The position numbers were made by a program, and so were the translations under genes. DNA of 64,000 nucleotides, taken from the NCBI RefSeq assembly GCF_000004195.4, contig NC_030679.2, positions 30,369,712 to 30,433,711 of the forward strand, in the 5' to 3' direction. Below are positions 10,213 to 20,389 of the stretch, piece after piece. Source of the DNA: Xenopus tropicalis (taxonomy: Eukaryota; Chordata; Amphibia; Anura; Pipidae). The notes under the pieces are model-generated. The model saw only the letters and a program-made list of their open reading frames with translations, was not told the DNA's origin and searched no databases. Numbering within the stretch: position 1 is the stretch's first letter; the number at the start of each line of letters is the position of its first letter.

Positions 10213-11400
10213 ATTAGGATTGATGGTCTCCTTGATATGTTATTGATGTGTATGGTGACATACTGTAGTATTTAACCAATAAAGCCCCTGACTAACCAGC
10301 AGAAAAAGAACAAAAGGAGACCTTTTTAGAAGAATTCTGGGTAAGCAATAATTTCTGAGCATCTGAGATTTGCAATCACACTGATATGCAACATATATTC
10401 TGCCTGGATGAACAGGTCAGTCTTGTGCCAATGTGACTTTAATTAAAAATAAAAAGCCAGAGAGAATCTCCCTGCTCTTGTTGAATTGTGGGACAATAAA
10501 TAAAAGAAAAACTACTTATACACACACAGTACAGTTTCCTTTTCAGCATCATTACCTTGCAGTCAGAATTAAGTGTATGTTTAAGAAAAGTTTTCTTTCT
10601 ACGCATTTTGTAGCTTGAATGTTCTTGTAACTCATAAAAATACAGAGAAAGAGGTGGACTGAAGGGATTTGGGGATGACAACAGGGAGGGGTTTGGACAG
10701 AGGAGAACTCATTGTACTGCATATTATCAGCACTGCCTGTCCTAATTGCTTGTTGAGGCTGAAACAATTTGGTTAAAAGCTGCTTTGCTTAATTATAAGA
10801 GTTTTCCTGGAAAGGGGGAAGGGCCTTTCTGTGCAGGGAGCTAGTTATTTCTTTATTAGCAGAGAGGGTAAAGGGAATGGCTCTTCTATATTTAATTATA
10901 GGAGAAGAGATTTTTTAGAAGTTTTATAATGCCTTTCGTTCAACTGCAAAACATCTAAAAAACGTTGAGTGAAAGCTGTAACAGTTCCAGAAAGGATTCG
11001 ATAGTTTGGAACTCGCTGTGTACAGGAGCCACATTTGACACTTGCCATATGGGCCTATCTTCTAAAAAAGCAAAGTTTGACACAGCTTGCTCAAGGTGGA
11101 AGGAGAATCTAACATTGTCCATGATTGGGGAACAATACTATGCCTGCAGTAGGGAAGGCAGTATGTACAGGGCTCCATGTGGCCTGCAGCTTCCAGAACT
11201 CCCTAACTTGGATATCTGTAGATGCACAAGTTAGGAGGTGGGTAAAGAATGGGTGGGGGGGCCCTACTTCCCCACCCTCATGAATGCAGTGCTACCAAAC
11301 CTAGGCAGAACTGTATTTACCAGGGAACTTTAGCTTCGCTTAAAGCAGACCTATAAGCTCCACTTTGGAATTCAGTGGTCTGCAGGAATTTAGTACAGGC
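10213..11400. other. No recognised feature
   Basis: Includes a GC-rich patch near 11255-11280 (GGTGGGGGGGCCC). Overlapping short frames at 10433-10767 and a frame at 10965-11234 have no domain features. Confidence 0.4.
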
Positions 11401-11575
11401 CAAGTTTCAAGTTTCAAGTTTATTGTCATATACAAATAACAATGAAGCATCATTACTGTAATGAAATTATTTTGACCGGTGTTCCTCCCAACTTTACAAA
11501 TATTAAATATAATAAAAGTGTGCAATAAAGATACAGGATGCAAAGTGCAAATAATACATGGTGGATTGTATTTTG
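11401..11575 (-). mobile_element. Probable LINE 3' tail with CTTGAAA repeats
   Basis: Read on the minus strand, the sequence ends ATATGACAATAAACTTGAAACTTGAAACTTG. A short 3' repeat after an AATAAA-like motif is typical of some non-LTR retrotransposons. Upstream sequence on that strand is AT-rich and non-coding, so clade and length cannot be fixed. Confidence 0.4.
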
Positions 11576-12489
11576 TACCCTATCCTACATTCAAAGAAAT
11601 TAACCTTAAAAGTTATAGAATCTAGCTGTCTGTCTGATACGATCAGTGGCTCCAATTACAACCAACCTGAGGAGATAAACCAACACAATAATCAATATTA
11701 TTGTACGTTGAGATTTTCATTTTTATTCATTTTGGAATTAAAACTGTTAGCTGGGTACTAAAGTTCAGCTAGGCAGTGGTTTAGCCTCTTTAAAGCATAA
11801 TTTCCTTATAGAACAGAATATACACTGAAACCTTGAAATTAACATGGCATCCAGGTATTTCTATGATCTATTGACGGCAAGCGGTCAAATGTCAGACTGG
11901 GGGATGAGTTTGAGAGCCCAAATGGACGGATAACTAATACAAAATCATAACAACAATAAAATCTAGCCTTAGGCAACCAGATAGCATTTTAAATTTTACA
12001 TTTCACACTGGGGAAAAGCAAAAGACCAAAATTCCCAACATTACTATAATTATCTAAACTATAAACATTATTTTCAGACAAAAACAATATCTATTTTGAT
12101 TTTGATTTTATTAGCAGTGCACAAATGTAGCAAACGTATCAGTATGTGTGTCTATATGTAATCATACTTTTCCATTCACTGTCCCTCTTTTGATTGTCTC
12201 TCTTTAGAAATGGAATGTGAACTGAACAAATTTAGCCTGAAATGAGAGTTTATATTTGAAACACTTCTAGCTGTGGCCCTGATTAATGGAGTCCTCAGAG
12301 ATGTTAACCGACTCCAGGTCACCAGAGGAAGATAATGATCCACTTCGGGTTTTCCCAAGCCATTTTCTCTGGTCTGTCATTTCTGTTTAAAGAAAATAAT
12401 TGGGGGATATAAAGTAACAGACATTCCCAATGAACTTTTACATCAAAGATTCAGCTTAGGGAAAAAAAAAATAATTGTGTCTGTCCTGT
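11576..12489. other. No recognised feature
   Basis: AT-rich with no recognisable termini or coding signal. Confidence 0.4.
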
Positions 12490-12660
12490 GTAAATGGAAG
12501 TATGTATGTATATCTTTATTAATAAATAGTTACTTTTATACGCAGTGCTGTACAGTAGAACGATAAATTAATACAACATGGGGTTATTACAATAATAGAT
12601 AAATAAAAAGTATGAAAATAGAGTCCCTGCCCCATAGAGCTTACCATATAAATGAAAGTC
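12490..12660. repeat. SINE/LINE-tail-like repeat, second copy
   Basis: Runs from CTTTATTAATAAATAGTTACTTTTATACGCAG, then TGCTGTACAG, to GAGTCCCTGCCCCATAGAGCTTACC. Both the GCAGTGCTGTACA phrase and the closing phrase recur elsewhere (44237-44380 and 1-124), so it is an interspersed repeat of unassigned family. Confidence 0.45.
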
Positions 12661-12721
12661 TGTGAAAATATATGGATGATATTTTAGCAGATTTGTTAGT
12701 ATTGATATTGCAAGTCTAGTA

Positions 12722-13027
12722 CAGGTATGGGATCCCTTATCCGGAAACCCATTATCCAGAAAGTTACGAATTACGGAAAGGCTATCACCCATAGACTCCA
12801 TTTTAAAATTATTTCCTTTTTCTCTGTAATAATAAAACAGTACTTTGTACTTGATCCCAACTAAGATATAATTAATCCTTATTGGAGGTAAAACAATCCT
12901 ATTGGGTTTAATTACTGCTTAAATAATGTTTTAAGCAGACTTTAGGTAGGAGGTCCAAATTACGGAAAGACCCCTTATCCGGAAAACCCCAGGTCACGAG
13001 CATTCTGGATAATGGGTCCCATACCTG
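12722..13027 (+). mobile_element. TA-flanked MITE, CAGGTATGGGATCC family, copy 1
   Basis: Ends CAGGTATGGGATCCCTTATCC and GGATAATGGGTCCCATACCTG are inverted repeats flanked by TA on each side (12720-12721, 13028-13029), as for Tc1/mariner-like elements. The interior phrase TTTCTCTGTAATAATAAAACAG and the following TTGTACTTGATCCCAAC recur in the copies at 31299, 57578 and 62750. This copy is oriented opposite to those three. A small insertion or duplication near 12918-12950 is specific to it. It is abundant in Xenopus and non-coding. Confidence 0.85.
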
Positions 13028-13117
13028 TACTATAAAGTTGGTCATACCTGTCCAGATTTGGTTGGGTTCTTTGGCTGATTTGAACCATACCAATTGACTG
13101 TCTGGATATGTACCATA

Positions 13118-13503
13118 TATACTCGAGTATAACCGACCCGAATATAAGACGAGGTACCTAATTTTACCTAAGAAAACTGGAAAAAATTATTGACTCGAGT
13201 ATAAGCCTAGGTTGGGAAATGCCGAAGCTACTGCTACTGTACCAATAACATTACATTAATTGAGGCATCAGCAGGGTATATGTGTTTAAATATATATTTC
13301 AAAGAAAAACAGAAGAGGAGAAGAGGGTCAACAAAAACAATAGGCACTGGAGGGTCTGGTTGCGGGTGGCCTAATTTGTACACAAAGGACAGAGGGTGCT
13401 AGTATGGAGGGACCCATGGCATCCAACTCGAGTATAAGCTGAGGGTGACTTTTACAGCGCTGAAAAACTGGGTGCTGAAAAACTAGGCTAATACTCGAGT
13501 ATA
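13118..13503. mobile_element. MITE with TATACTCGAGTATAA ends, TA target
   Basis: Both ends read TATACTCGAGTATA on opposite strands and are flanked by TA (13116-13117, 13504-13505). The ACTCGAGTATAAG motif also occurs internally at about 13193 and 13428, giving two sub-terminal repeats. The interior has no transposase. This TIR type occurs in many animals. The family name is not certain. Confidence 0.75.
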
Positions 13504-13725
13504 TACAGTAAGTCACATCAGTGGTTGGCTTCAGCAGACCATACTGCTATTCCGGCAGATTGCAGACATTTTTTTTAGCTTAAACATTTTATCTGATGGT
13601 GCACTGTAGATACACTGTGTGATCATTTCTGTCATGATAAACAAAGGTGTATGTTGCTTCAATAATAGCTGTAACTTTACCTGTACATTGTCAGTGTCAG
13701 TTAACAAGACCTTTTAAGTGGTCAA

Positions 13726-14270
13726 TAGTGATGAGCGAATCTGTTCCGTTTCGCTTCGCCGAAAAATTCGCGAATCTTTGAAAAGATCCGCGAAACGGCG
13801 AAAAATTCGCGAAGCGGCGAAAATGTCGTGCGACAAAAAAAATTGTCGCCCGCGGCTATTATTTTGTCGCGCGCGGCTCTTGTTTTGTCGCACGGCTCTT
13901 GTTTCGTCGCGCGGCTCTTGTTTCGTCGCCCGCGGCTCTTGTTTCGTCGCCCGCGGCTCTTGTTTCGTCGCGCGGCTCTTGTTTCGTCGCCCGCGGCTCT
14001 TGTTTCGTCGCGCGGCTCTTGTTTCGTCGCCCACGGCTCTTGTTTCGTCGCCCGCGGCTCTTGTTTCGTCGTGCGGCTCTTGTTTCGTCGCCCGCGGCTC
14101 TTGTTTCGTCGCCCGCGACTATTCTTTTTTGACGCCGCGACAATTTTTGGACGTGCGGGGAATTTTTCCGCTGCGAAATTTTTCATCCGTTTCGTGAAAC
14201 AATCCGCCAATGGCGAAACGCGGAAATTCGCCGCGAATCCATGCCTGGCGAAACTTTTCGCCCATCACTA
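13726..14270 (+). mobile_element. hAT MITE, TAGTGATGAGCGAAT family (A), expanded copy
   Basis: Starts TAGTGATGAGCGAATCTGTT and ends TTTTCGCCCATCACTA, with perfect 8-bp duplications GTGGTCAA (13718-13725 and 14271-14278). At 545 bp it is the longest member of family A here, because of an internal 19-21-bp tandem array. The sequence is very CpG-rich. Long frames in several registers (up to 162 codons, both strands) arise only because the array contains no stop codons. Confidence 0.9.
13851..14120 (+). repeat. 12-unit GGCTCTTGTTTCGTCGC minisatellite inside hAT MITE
   Basis: Twelve near-identical copies of GGCTCTTGTTTCGTCG are separated by CGC, CCCGC or GTGC, so unit length alternates between 19 and 21 bp. 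Degenerate flanking units (GGCTATTATTTTGTCGC on the left, GACTATTCTTTTTTGACGC on the right) match the two or three units in the ordinary copy at 32014-32354. This shows expansion from a pre-existing short repeat in the element. Confidence 0.9.
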
Positions 14271-14278
14271 GTGGTCAA

Positions 14279-14678
14279 TTTAGTATAAATCTCTGCTAAT
14301 CAGCATTAGCTTTTTAAGGTCATGATGACTGTAATATTTGCAGCCAGAAGATGCACAAAACTGCTGGTACAACTCATAGAAAGAAGGCAAGCAATGAAAC
14401 CATTTTGGTAATTTAAAAACAGTGGGCAAACTTTCAGCTGGACCATCCTTACTATCATTGTTCTACCTGCAGTTGGCTGGAAAAATCTAATCACTGATTA
14501 AATAAACTATACAAAATTAGGGGCTAAACCCCTCAAAAGCAATAAAACACATGAAAAAATCGCAAATAAAGTTAAAAGGCATTATTTATTGCTACTTAAG
14601 TTCAGCCAGCACAGTTACAAAATCCCTAACCCATAAAAACAAAGCCAAGGCCATTAGCAGAGGGACCCCTCATTTCTA
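14279..14678. other. No recognised feature
   Basis: AT-rich, no recognisable repeat or coding frame. Confidence 0.4.
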
Positions 14679-14838
14679 AATGGATTTGTGGAGAATTTTC
14701 GCTCTTCCCCACTGGCAGATTTTTCTGTCATACGACCAAAAAAAATGACACACAAACTTTTCGCCCATTTCACAAATTTTTTCACAGTTTTAGGAATTTT
14801 TCGGCGAAGTGAAACGGGACAGATTTGCTCATCACCAA
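14679..14838 (-). mobile_element. Family A hAT MITE, truncated antisense copy
   Basis: Reads GGCGAAGTGAAACGGGACAG then ATTTGCTCATCACCA at its right end, the reverse complement of the family A left end. The left part (GGATTTGTGGAGAATTTTCGC) matches the subterminal region near the other end, but the terminal bases are missing. No target duplication survives. Confidence 0.6.
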
Positions 14839-15270
14839 TACTTAATATGCTGAACTACAATCAACGCTTTACATAAGATCCACACAAATGTGACATCGCA
14901 GTTTGTAGACAAATATTGCTTGATGTAAATATAATTCCAAAAATAGTTGAATACAAAATAGATTCAAATACAACTGACTGGAGTATCCCAGATGTATGGC
15001 TGGGTGACTGAAATGCCACGCTGTATCCAGTTCTAAGCATATGTAAGTCAATGTTAGCCATTTGGCAGTCAAACAATAAGTACAGTAAGTGCTATGAAAC
15101 GGACTGTTTAGTTTAAGTGCCACGATGTATGTCGATCGGTACTTTGTCATGATCATAGGCCTATGCCTTCATCACTGATTGGTTGGTATGGGTTACCACC
15201 AAGGTGCACATTTGCCCAATGGTTATAAATAATCCCCACCTGTAGGAACAATACTAATTTTACAGAAGAG
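14839..15270. other. No recognised feature
   Basis: Unique-looking sequence between two truncated family A copies. It has overlapping hydrophobic minus-strand frames without domain features. Confidence 0.35.
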
Positions 15271-15458
15271 TAGTGATGAGCAAATCTGTCCCGTTTCGCT
15301 TCACTGAAAAATACACAAATCTTTGGATAGATTCGCGAAATGGCGGAAAATCGGCAAAACCGCAAACCATAAAACCATAATCGCAAAACAAATTTTTTTG
15401 ACACAAGTCATTTTTTTTTGCATGCATAACAATTTTTTATGACACAGGCGACAATTTT
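15271..15458 (+). mobile_element. Family A hAT MITE, 3'-truncated copy
   Basis: Starts TAGTGATGAGCAAATCTGTC, CCGTTTCGCTTCACTG and continues through the family interior (GACACAAG, TTTTTTTGCATGC) before homology fades around 15458. The right terminus CGCCCATCACTA is absent, so no duplication can be checked. Confidence 0.65.
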
Positions 15459-15880
15459 TTGTTAGTCTATCCCATTTTCCAGAGCACCTGTTAGATAGGG
15501 GTGCACCCCACAAATAACCCTCTGTTATTGGCTATTAAGTGCAGAGAACTGACTTATCTTCCCAGACTAGTTCATCATCACTGAGAGAGTTAAACCTTCA
15601 GGGATCCATTAATCCTTACAACCAAAGCGAGGAAGCCCCCCTCATAGTGCGAGGAGCACAGAAAGGAAGCGGTACATAATTGCATCACTCTCCAATAATC
15701 CAATAGCTGCAAAATAAATTGTTTTTATTAATATTAGGGCAGGTCACCAGGAGTGAAAGCGTTATTCAAACACTGGGTTAATGCTACAGAGTATTGATTT
15801 TAGCCGGAGGGCAAAGAAGAAAAATTTACAGACCAATAAAAGGATATTAAAAAAAAAGAAAAAAAGAAAAAGGAGACAAA
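15459..15880. other. No recognised feature
   Basis: Mixed sequence ending in an A-rich stretch near 15850-15875. It contains GGAGTGAAAGCGTT (15750-15763), which recurs at 16220-16233. Confidence 0.3.
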
Positions 15881-16300
15881 GATGCTTTCATTTCATCTCA
15901 TATCTAACAAACATGACAAGCTGCTAGGCAATTCTCACGTCTCACTTTATTAGCTGCTTTCAAAAGCATACTGTAATCATTTCCATGTCCAATATGTCAC
16001 ACAGGGCCGGGCTTTATAGACTATGTGTTGTGTTAATTACTGCATATACTGTGAGCATGGCCTTCACAATAGGTGCTTCAGTGAGTAATAGGGTATTTAT
16101 TTTAAATGAGCTGGAAGATCTGAATTGAATGTAAGCTCATAATAGAAAAACCTATCATTCTCAGGCACTTTTTGAAATAAATAAAAGAACATCAATTGTT
16201 TATTAAGGTATATTTCACTGGAGTGAAAGCGTTTTATTAATTAGTATTTTTCCCTGTCCATGTGTAATCAACATGAAATTGGAATGGAAGAAACCAACCA
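15880..16300. promoter_or_regulatory. Candidate conserved non-coding element
   Basis: Transposon-free block rich in transcription-factor-like cores: GTGTTAATTACTG, ACAATAGG (SOX-like), AATTGTTTATT (FOX/SOX-like) and ATTAATTAGTA (homeodomain-like). Composition resembles vertebrate enhancers, but this rests on pattern impression, not alignment. Confidence 0.2.
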
Positions 16301-16573
16301 ACGAAATGTAGAACAGTAAAATGATCATAGAGCTAGATCTGTACTTTTTAGCCAATAAAAACATTAAAAGCCTCATAAATTATAAGTTGACAGAGCCACC
16401 AAGATCAAGATGGCTGAATTGAACTTGAACCCCTACCATAAAGCAAGACAGGATTGCTGTTTTATTGCCAGAACATAGAAAAATGACCAGTATATAATGG
16501 ATGCCTCCATGAAGCATACAGAGGGACACCTTCTTTTCAAAGGACTGCGCTACTTTAGGGCTCAATGGCACTC

Positions 16574-17818
16574 TGTAGCGAAATGTTCGCCGGAGAACTA
16601 ATTCGCACGAAAATCGGGTGTTCGCAAGTTCGCAAGTTCGCGAACTTTTAGCGATGTTCGCAATTTTAGGTTCGCCTTAGCTGGAGCCAAATTTTGACCT
16701 CTCACCCCAGAGCCAGCAGATACATGGCAGCCAATCAGGCAGCTCTCCCTCCTTGACCACCCCCGGACCACTCCCTTCCATATATAAACCGAAGCCCAGC
16801 AGCCATTTTACATTCTGCCTGTGTGTGCTTGATGAGTTAGCATAGGGAGAGAGCTGTGCAGGGGTTTGAGGGACAGTTTAGGTAGCTTTGCTGACTAGTA
16901 ATCTACTTTCTACTGCTCTGTATGTAGCTGCTGTGGGCAGCTGTCCTGCTGATCTCATCTGCTGTAACCCAATAGTCCTTGTAAGGACTGCTTTTATTTT
17001 CTGATTACTGTTACTCTTTTTTTCATTGTGTACTGCAACTCCGTCTGTGTGTGTTGGAGACAGGTGTGCTGCTCATAGTAGTGCACTAACCACCAACCAC
17101 ACATTCACAACATTTTTTTTTATTTGTGTTTTTTTACTTTGCTACTGTAATTTATAGAGCCCAGTGCTATTAGTCTAGCTGTGTTGGGGACTGGTGTGCT
17201 GCTCCTAGTAGTTCACCCCCAGCACCAAGCAGAGATCCCTTTTTTTTATTATTAATTTTTTTTTATTTATTTAACTTACTGTTCTTTAATGTGTCCAGTG
17301 CTGTTTGCTGTTGTTCATAGTAGTGCACCAAACACGTTACACATAGTAGTGACATTGCATTGCAATAAAATCACCTGAGTGACGGTTTTCCACCAGCAAT
17401 AATATATTCCGTATCCACTACTGCGGCGTTATGTCTTTGCGTGTGAACCGGCTGTAACCTTTACGCGACTTGATTGGCATGTAGACGCTGGACGTTTTAA
17501 GCAGTTTATTACACAAGTTTAGAAATGTAGTGTGATTTCTGCCCTTTACAGCACAAAACGCAATGCTGTGTCAACAACGTATTTTTTCAGAGAAATTTTT
17601 GCCTTTGATCCCCCTCCTGCATGCCACTGTCCAGGTCGTGGCACCCTTTAAACAACTTTAAAATCAGTTTTCTGGCCAGAAATGGCTTTTCTAGTTTTTA
17701 AAGTTCGCCTTCCCATTGAAGTCTATGGGGTTCGCAAAGTTCGCAAAAGTTCGCACTTTTTGGCGGAAGTTCGCGAACGGGTTCGCGAACTTTTTTTGTG
17801 AGGTTCACTACATCTCTA
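16574..17818 (+). mobile_element. hAT element, TAGAGATGTAGCGAAC family (B), long 1.2-kb copy
   Basis: The right end reads GTTCACTACATCTCTA. The left end reads TGTAGCGAAATGTTCGCCGG and lacks the first few bases expected (TAGAGA). It shares with the 38420, 40928 and 53448 copies the core GATCCCCCTCCTGCATGCCA, then CTGTCCAGGTCGTGGCACCC and GGCCAGAAATGGCTTTTCTAG. Uniquely it carries about 900 bp of extra interior, including a promoter-like segment and three degenerate repeats around GTGCTGCTCATAGTAGTGCA. It has no transposase frame, so it is non-autonomous, but may be nearer to the family's full-length internal structure. Confidence 0.8.
16728..16830 (+). promoter_or_regulatory. TATA/CCAAT promoter-like segment inside hAT family B
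   Basis: CCAATCAGG at 16731-16739 lies about 40 bp upstream of CATATATAAACC (TATA-like, 16780-16790), with CCACCCCCGGACCACTCCC between. This spacing resembles a class II core promoter with GC/CACC elements. A start site would be expected near 16810-16820. Downstream there is no long open frame, so any transcript would be non-coding or belong to a lost transposase gene. Confidence 0.3.
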
Positions 17819-18671
17819 TTGAGCCCTATGGGTGACTTTCCTTGGGCCAGGTTGGAGCTGCAGAGTGCCATTGAGCCCTATGGGAGACTTTGCAGCTCCA
17901 ACCTGACCCAAGGAAAGTCTCCCATAGGGCTCAATGGCACTCTGCAGCTCCAACCCGGCCCAAGGAAAGTCTCCCATAGGGCTCAATGGCACTCTGCAGC
18001 TCCAACCCGGCCCAAGGAAAGTCTCCCATAGGGCTCAATGACACTCTGCAGCTCCAACCTGACCCAAGGAGAGTGCCAGTGAGCCCTATGGGAGACTTTC
18101 CTTGGGCCGGGTTGGAGCTGCAGAGTGCCATTGAGCCCTATGGGAGACTTTCCTTGGGCCGGGTTGGAGCTGCAGAGTGCCATTGAGCCCTATGGGAGGC
18201 TTTCCTTGGGCCAGGTTGGAGCTGCAGAGTGCCATTGAGCCCTATGGGAGACTTTCCTTGGGCCAGGTTGGAGCTGCAGAGTGCCATTGAGCCCTATGGG
18301 AGGATTTCCTTGGGCCGGGTTGGAGCTGCAGAGTGCCATTGAGTCCTATGGTAGACTTTCCTTGGGCCAGGTTGGAGCTGCAGAGTGCCATTGAGCCCTA
18401 TGGGAGACTTTCCTTGGGCCAGGTTGGAGCTGCAGAGTGTCATTGAGCCCTATGGGAGACTTTCCTTGGGCCAGGTTGGAGCTGTAGAGTTCCATTGAGC
18501 CCTATGGGAGACTTTCCTTGGCCCGGGTTGGAGCTGCAGAGTGCCATTGAGCCCTATGGGAGACTTTCCTTGGGCCGGGTTGGAGCTGCAGAGTGCCATT
18601 GAGCCCTATGGGAGACTTTCCTTGGGCCGGGTTGGAGCTGCAGAGTGCCATTGAGCCCTATGGGAGGCTTC
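17819..18671. repeat. 52-bp minisatellite with two orientation switches
   Basis: The unit GAGCCCTATGGGAGACTTTC, CTTGGGCCGGGTTGGAGC, TGCAGAGTGCCATT (52 bp) is forward at 17819-17891, reverse-complemented at 17892-18070, then forward again at 18071-18671, for about sixteen units. Neighbouring units differ by a few bases. The switch points create long potential hairpins: the first has a stem of roughly 70 bp around a loop of about 20 bp, and the whole reverse block can pair with the following forward units. Open frames of 60-77 codons here are artefacts of the repeat. Confidence 0.95.
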
Positions 18672-18685
18672 CAAAATCATGCACT

Positions 18686-18842
18686 GAAGGATTTCCCGCC
18701 GTTTACGATAGTCCCAATACGAAAATTTCAGATTGTAAGTACGAAATTTTCATATTCAAATGGAAAGAATTTTCATGACATTCGTGATCATCAGAATGAT
18801 CGGATTTCGTAATTCGGATTTGTACCTTAGTGAATCTGGCCC
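18686..18842. mobile_element. Harbinger-like MITE, one end preserved
   Basis: Ends TTAGTGAATCTGGCCCT, matching the inverted terminal pattern AGGGCCAGATTCACTAA of Xenopus Harbinger-like MITEs. The interior has ATTTCGTAATTCGGATTTG, close to the interior style of the 46433 element. The left end abuts the minisatellite and is not recognisable. Confidence 0.45.
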
Positions 18843-20025
18843 TACATGTATGCAAATGGAGTGTAGCATTTTGCTTTACCAGGAAAAATTTGAAAATGGG
18901 GACATTTTGACAAACGCATTGAAGTCCTTGGGCATTTTTTGCTGTATTTTTTTCTTGCCCAAATGCATTCGGAGTCAATAGGTATTTTTCTTACATTTTT
19001 TTCTCCAAATGCAATGGAGTCAATGGCCATTTGCCAACCACTAATTTTGCCACAATTTTTTTTTCTCTTGGCAGCTCTATCATTTGGCAAGAAGGAGATG
19101 ATGTTATATAGAATTTCCTGATTTGGTTGGATGTTTCGCTAAAGGTTCGGACAAATGCTGGACCAAATCAAAACTGTAACTTGTGTAACCATATATTGGT
19201 GTAAAAGTGCCCTTCCAGCTAGTGATGGAAGAACATGATTTGAGAGGTAGAGAGAAGGTAGTGCAACTACACTTCTCTTATTCTGTTTAGGAAAAAAAAT
19301 ATACAGAATGCCAGAGGTTCTCACAAACAAAACAAAAATGTTGCTGAAGTGTGTTGACATGGAAGTAGAATGAACGCTTTTACATAACAACAGATATCAG
19401 TATTCCATAGTGACATTAGGGAGGAATTTAATAGCAAGCTCTCTGGTCCATGGTCTAATTGTGAATTTCAATGCAGTACAAGAAGGAAAATGTATCATTA
19501 TTTCTTTGTTCCATTCTGTCAGTTTAAGCAGAGCACTGGCCTGTAAAGCTTGTATGGGGAAGGGACATTCTCACACTTAAGGAATTATCTCTGCATCATT
19601 TAGAGTTTTCTGCTCTACTAAATCTCGGCCCATTCCTTCATCCTTCGGGCCTTTCATCTTGTGTTAAAGGGCCAGAACTCTACATTAAACTTTTTAACCT
19701 CTCAGCTACCATAAATGACATCCAATTTCATGCAAGGAGAATGTATGCCTTCTGTTTCTGGTTATTTAATATACCCAAAGAAGCTCAATGAAGTTGTGCT
19801 TGAAATCTTACGAAATGATTTTGCTCATATAATGTACAACCAACTGTGTTCTGGGGAACCCATGTGTTCTCTTTTCTAATATCCTGAGGCTTGCTTAGCA
19901 TGAATGATGTTGGCATCATGACCAACTTTCACAAATATAGCACTTTTGTTAGATAATTTATGGAATATACCAGTGTGTCTTTCTATATAACAATATTATG
20001 TTGTGATGAAACAGTAAATTAGCAT
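18843..20025. other. No recognised feature
   Basis: AT-rich, overlapping short frames on both strands at 18.7-19.1 kb show no domain. GTTTCGCTAAAGGTTCGGAC near 19132 is reminiscent of hAT interiors, but termini are absent. Confidence 0.35.
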
Positions 20026-20033
20026 CTGTTAGG

Positions 20034-20381
20034 TAGTGATGAGTGAATCTGTCCTGTTTTGCTATAAAATTCGTGAAACAGCAAGAAAATTTGTGCAACG
20101 AAAAAAATTTGCGAAATGCATTTGTTGCGCATTTTTTTTGTTGCCCATGTCTTTTTTGTCGCACGCGACCGCGCACAATTTTGACACAACCAGGCACAAT
20201 TTTGATGTGCTCGTGCCCTTTTTTGACGTGTCCATGCCCAATTTGATGCGCAACAAAAATTTCCGCGTGCCGAATTTTCTGCGTCTAATTTTCACAGAAG
20301 TTTCGCTGAACAATTCGCCAATGGCGAAATGTGGAAATTCGCTGCAAATCCATGCCTGGTGAAAAAATTTGCTCATCACTA
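20034..20381 (+). mobile_element. Family A hAT MITE, perfect TSD CTGTTAGG
   Basis: Starts TAGTGATGAGTGAATCTGTC, ends AAAATTTGCTCATCACTA, flanked by CTGTTAGG at 20026-20033 and 20382-20389. The 348-bp interior has the family phrase CGCCAATGGCGAAATGTGG near the right end and loosely repeated GCACAATTTTGA units. The frames of 108 and 159 codons overlapping it are spurious. Confidence 0.9.
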
Positions 20382-20389
20382 CTGTTAGG

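Noticed and set aside
13030..13110. Fragment AGTTGGTCATACCTGTCCAG as a GGTGGCCATAC-type MITE
   Set aside because: Too short and diverged, with no second end before the adjacent MITE begins.
13851..14120. CRISPR-like regular repeats
   Set aside because: Units are adjacent with 2-5-bp variable joints and no unique spacers, in eukaryotic repeat context.
13714..14271. Long overlapping frames (up to 162 codons) on both strands
   Set aside because: They translate a CpG-rich 19-21-bp tandem array inside a hAT MITE; all registers stay open because the unit has no stop codons. Arg/Lys/Gln- or Leu/Val/Ser-rich repeats have no protein family.
15750..16233. GGAGTGAAAGCGTT repeated 470 bp apart
   Set aside because: Only 14 bases match and the flanks differ; could be chance.
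17819..18671. CRISPR or coding repeat protein
   Set aside because: It is a continuous 52-bp minisatellite without spacers. The 60-77-codon frames exist on both strands and break at unit variants.
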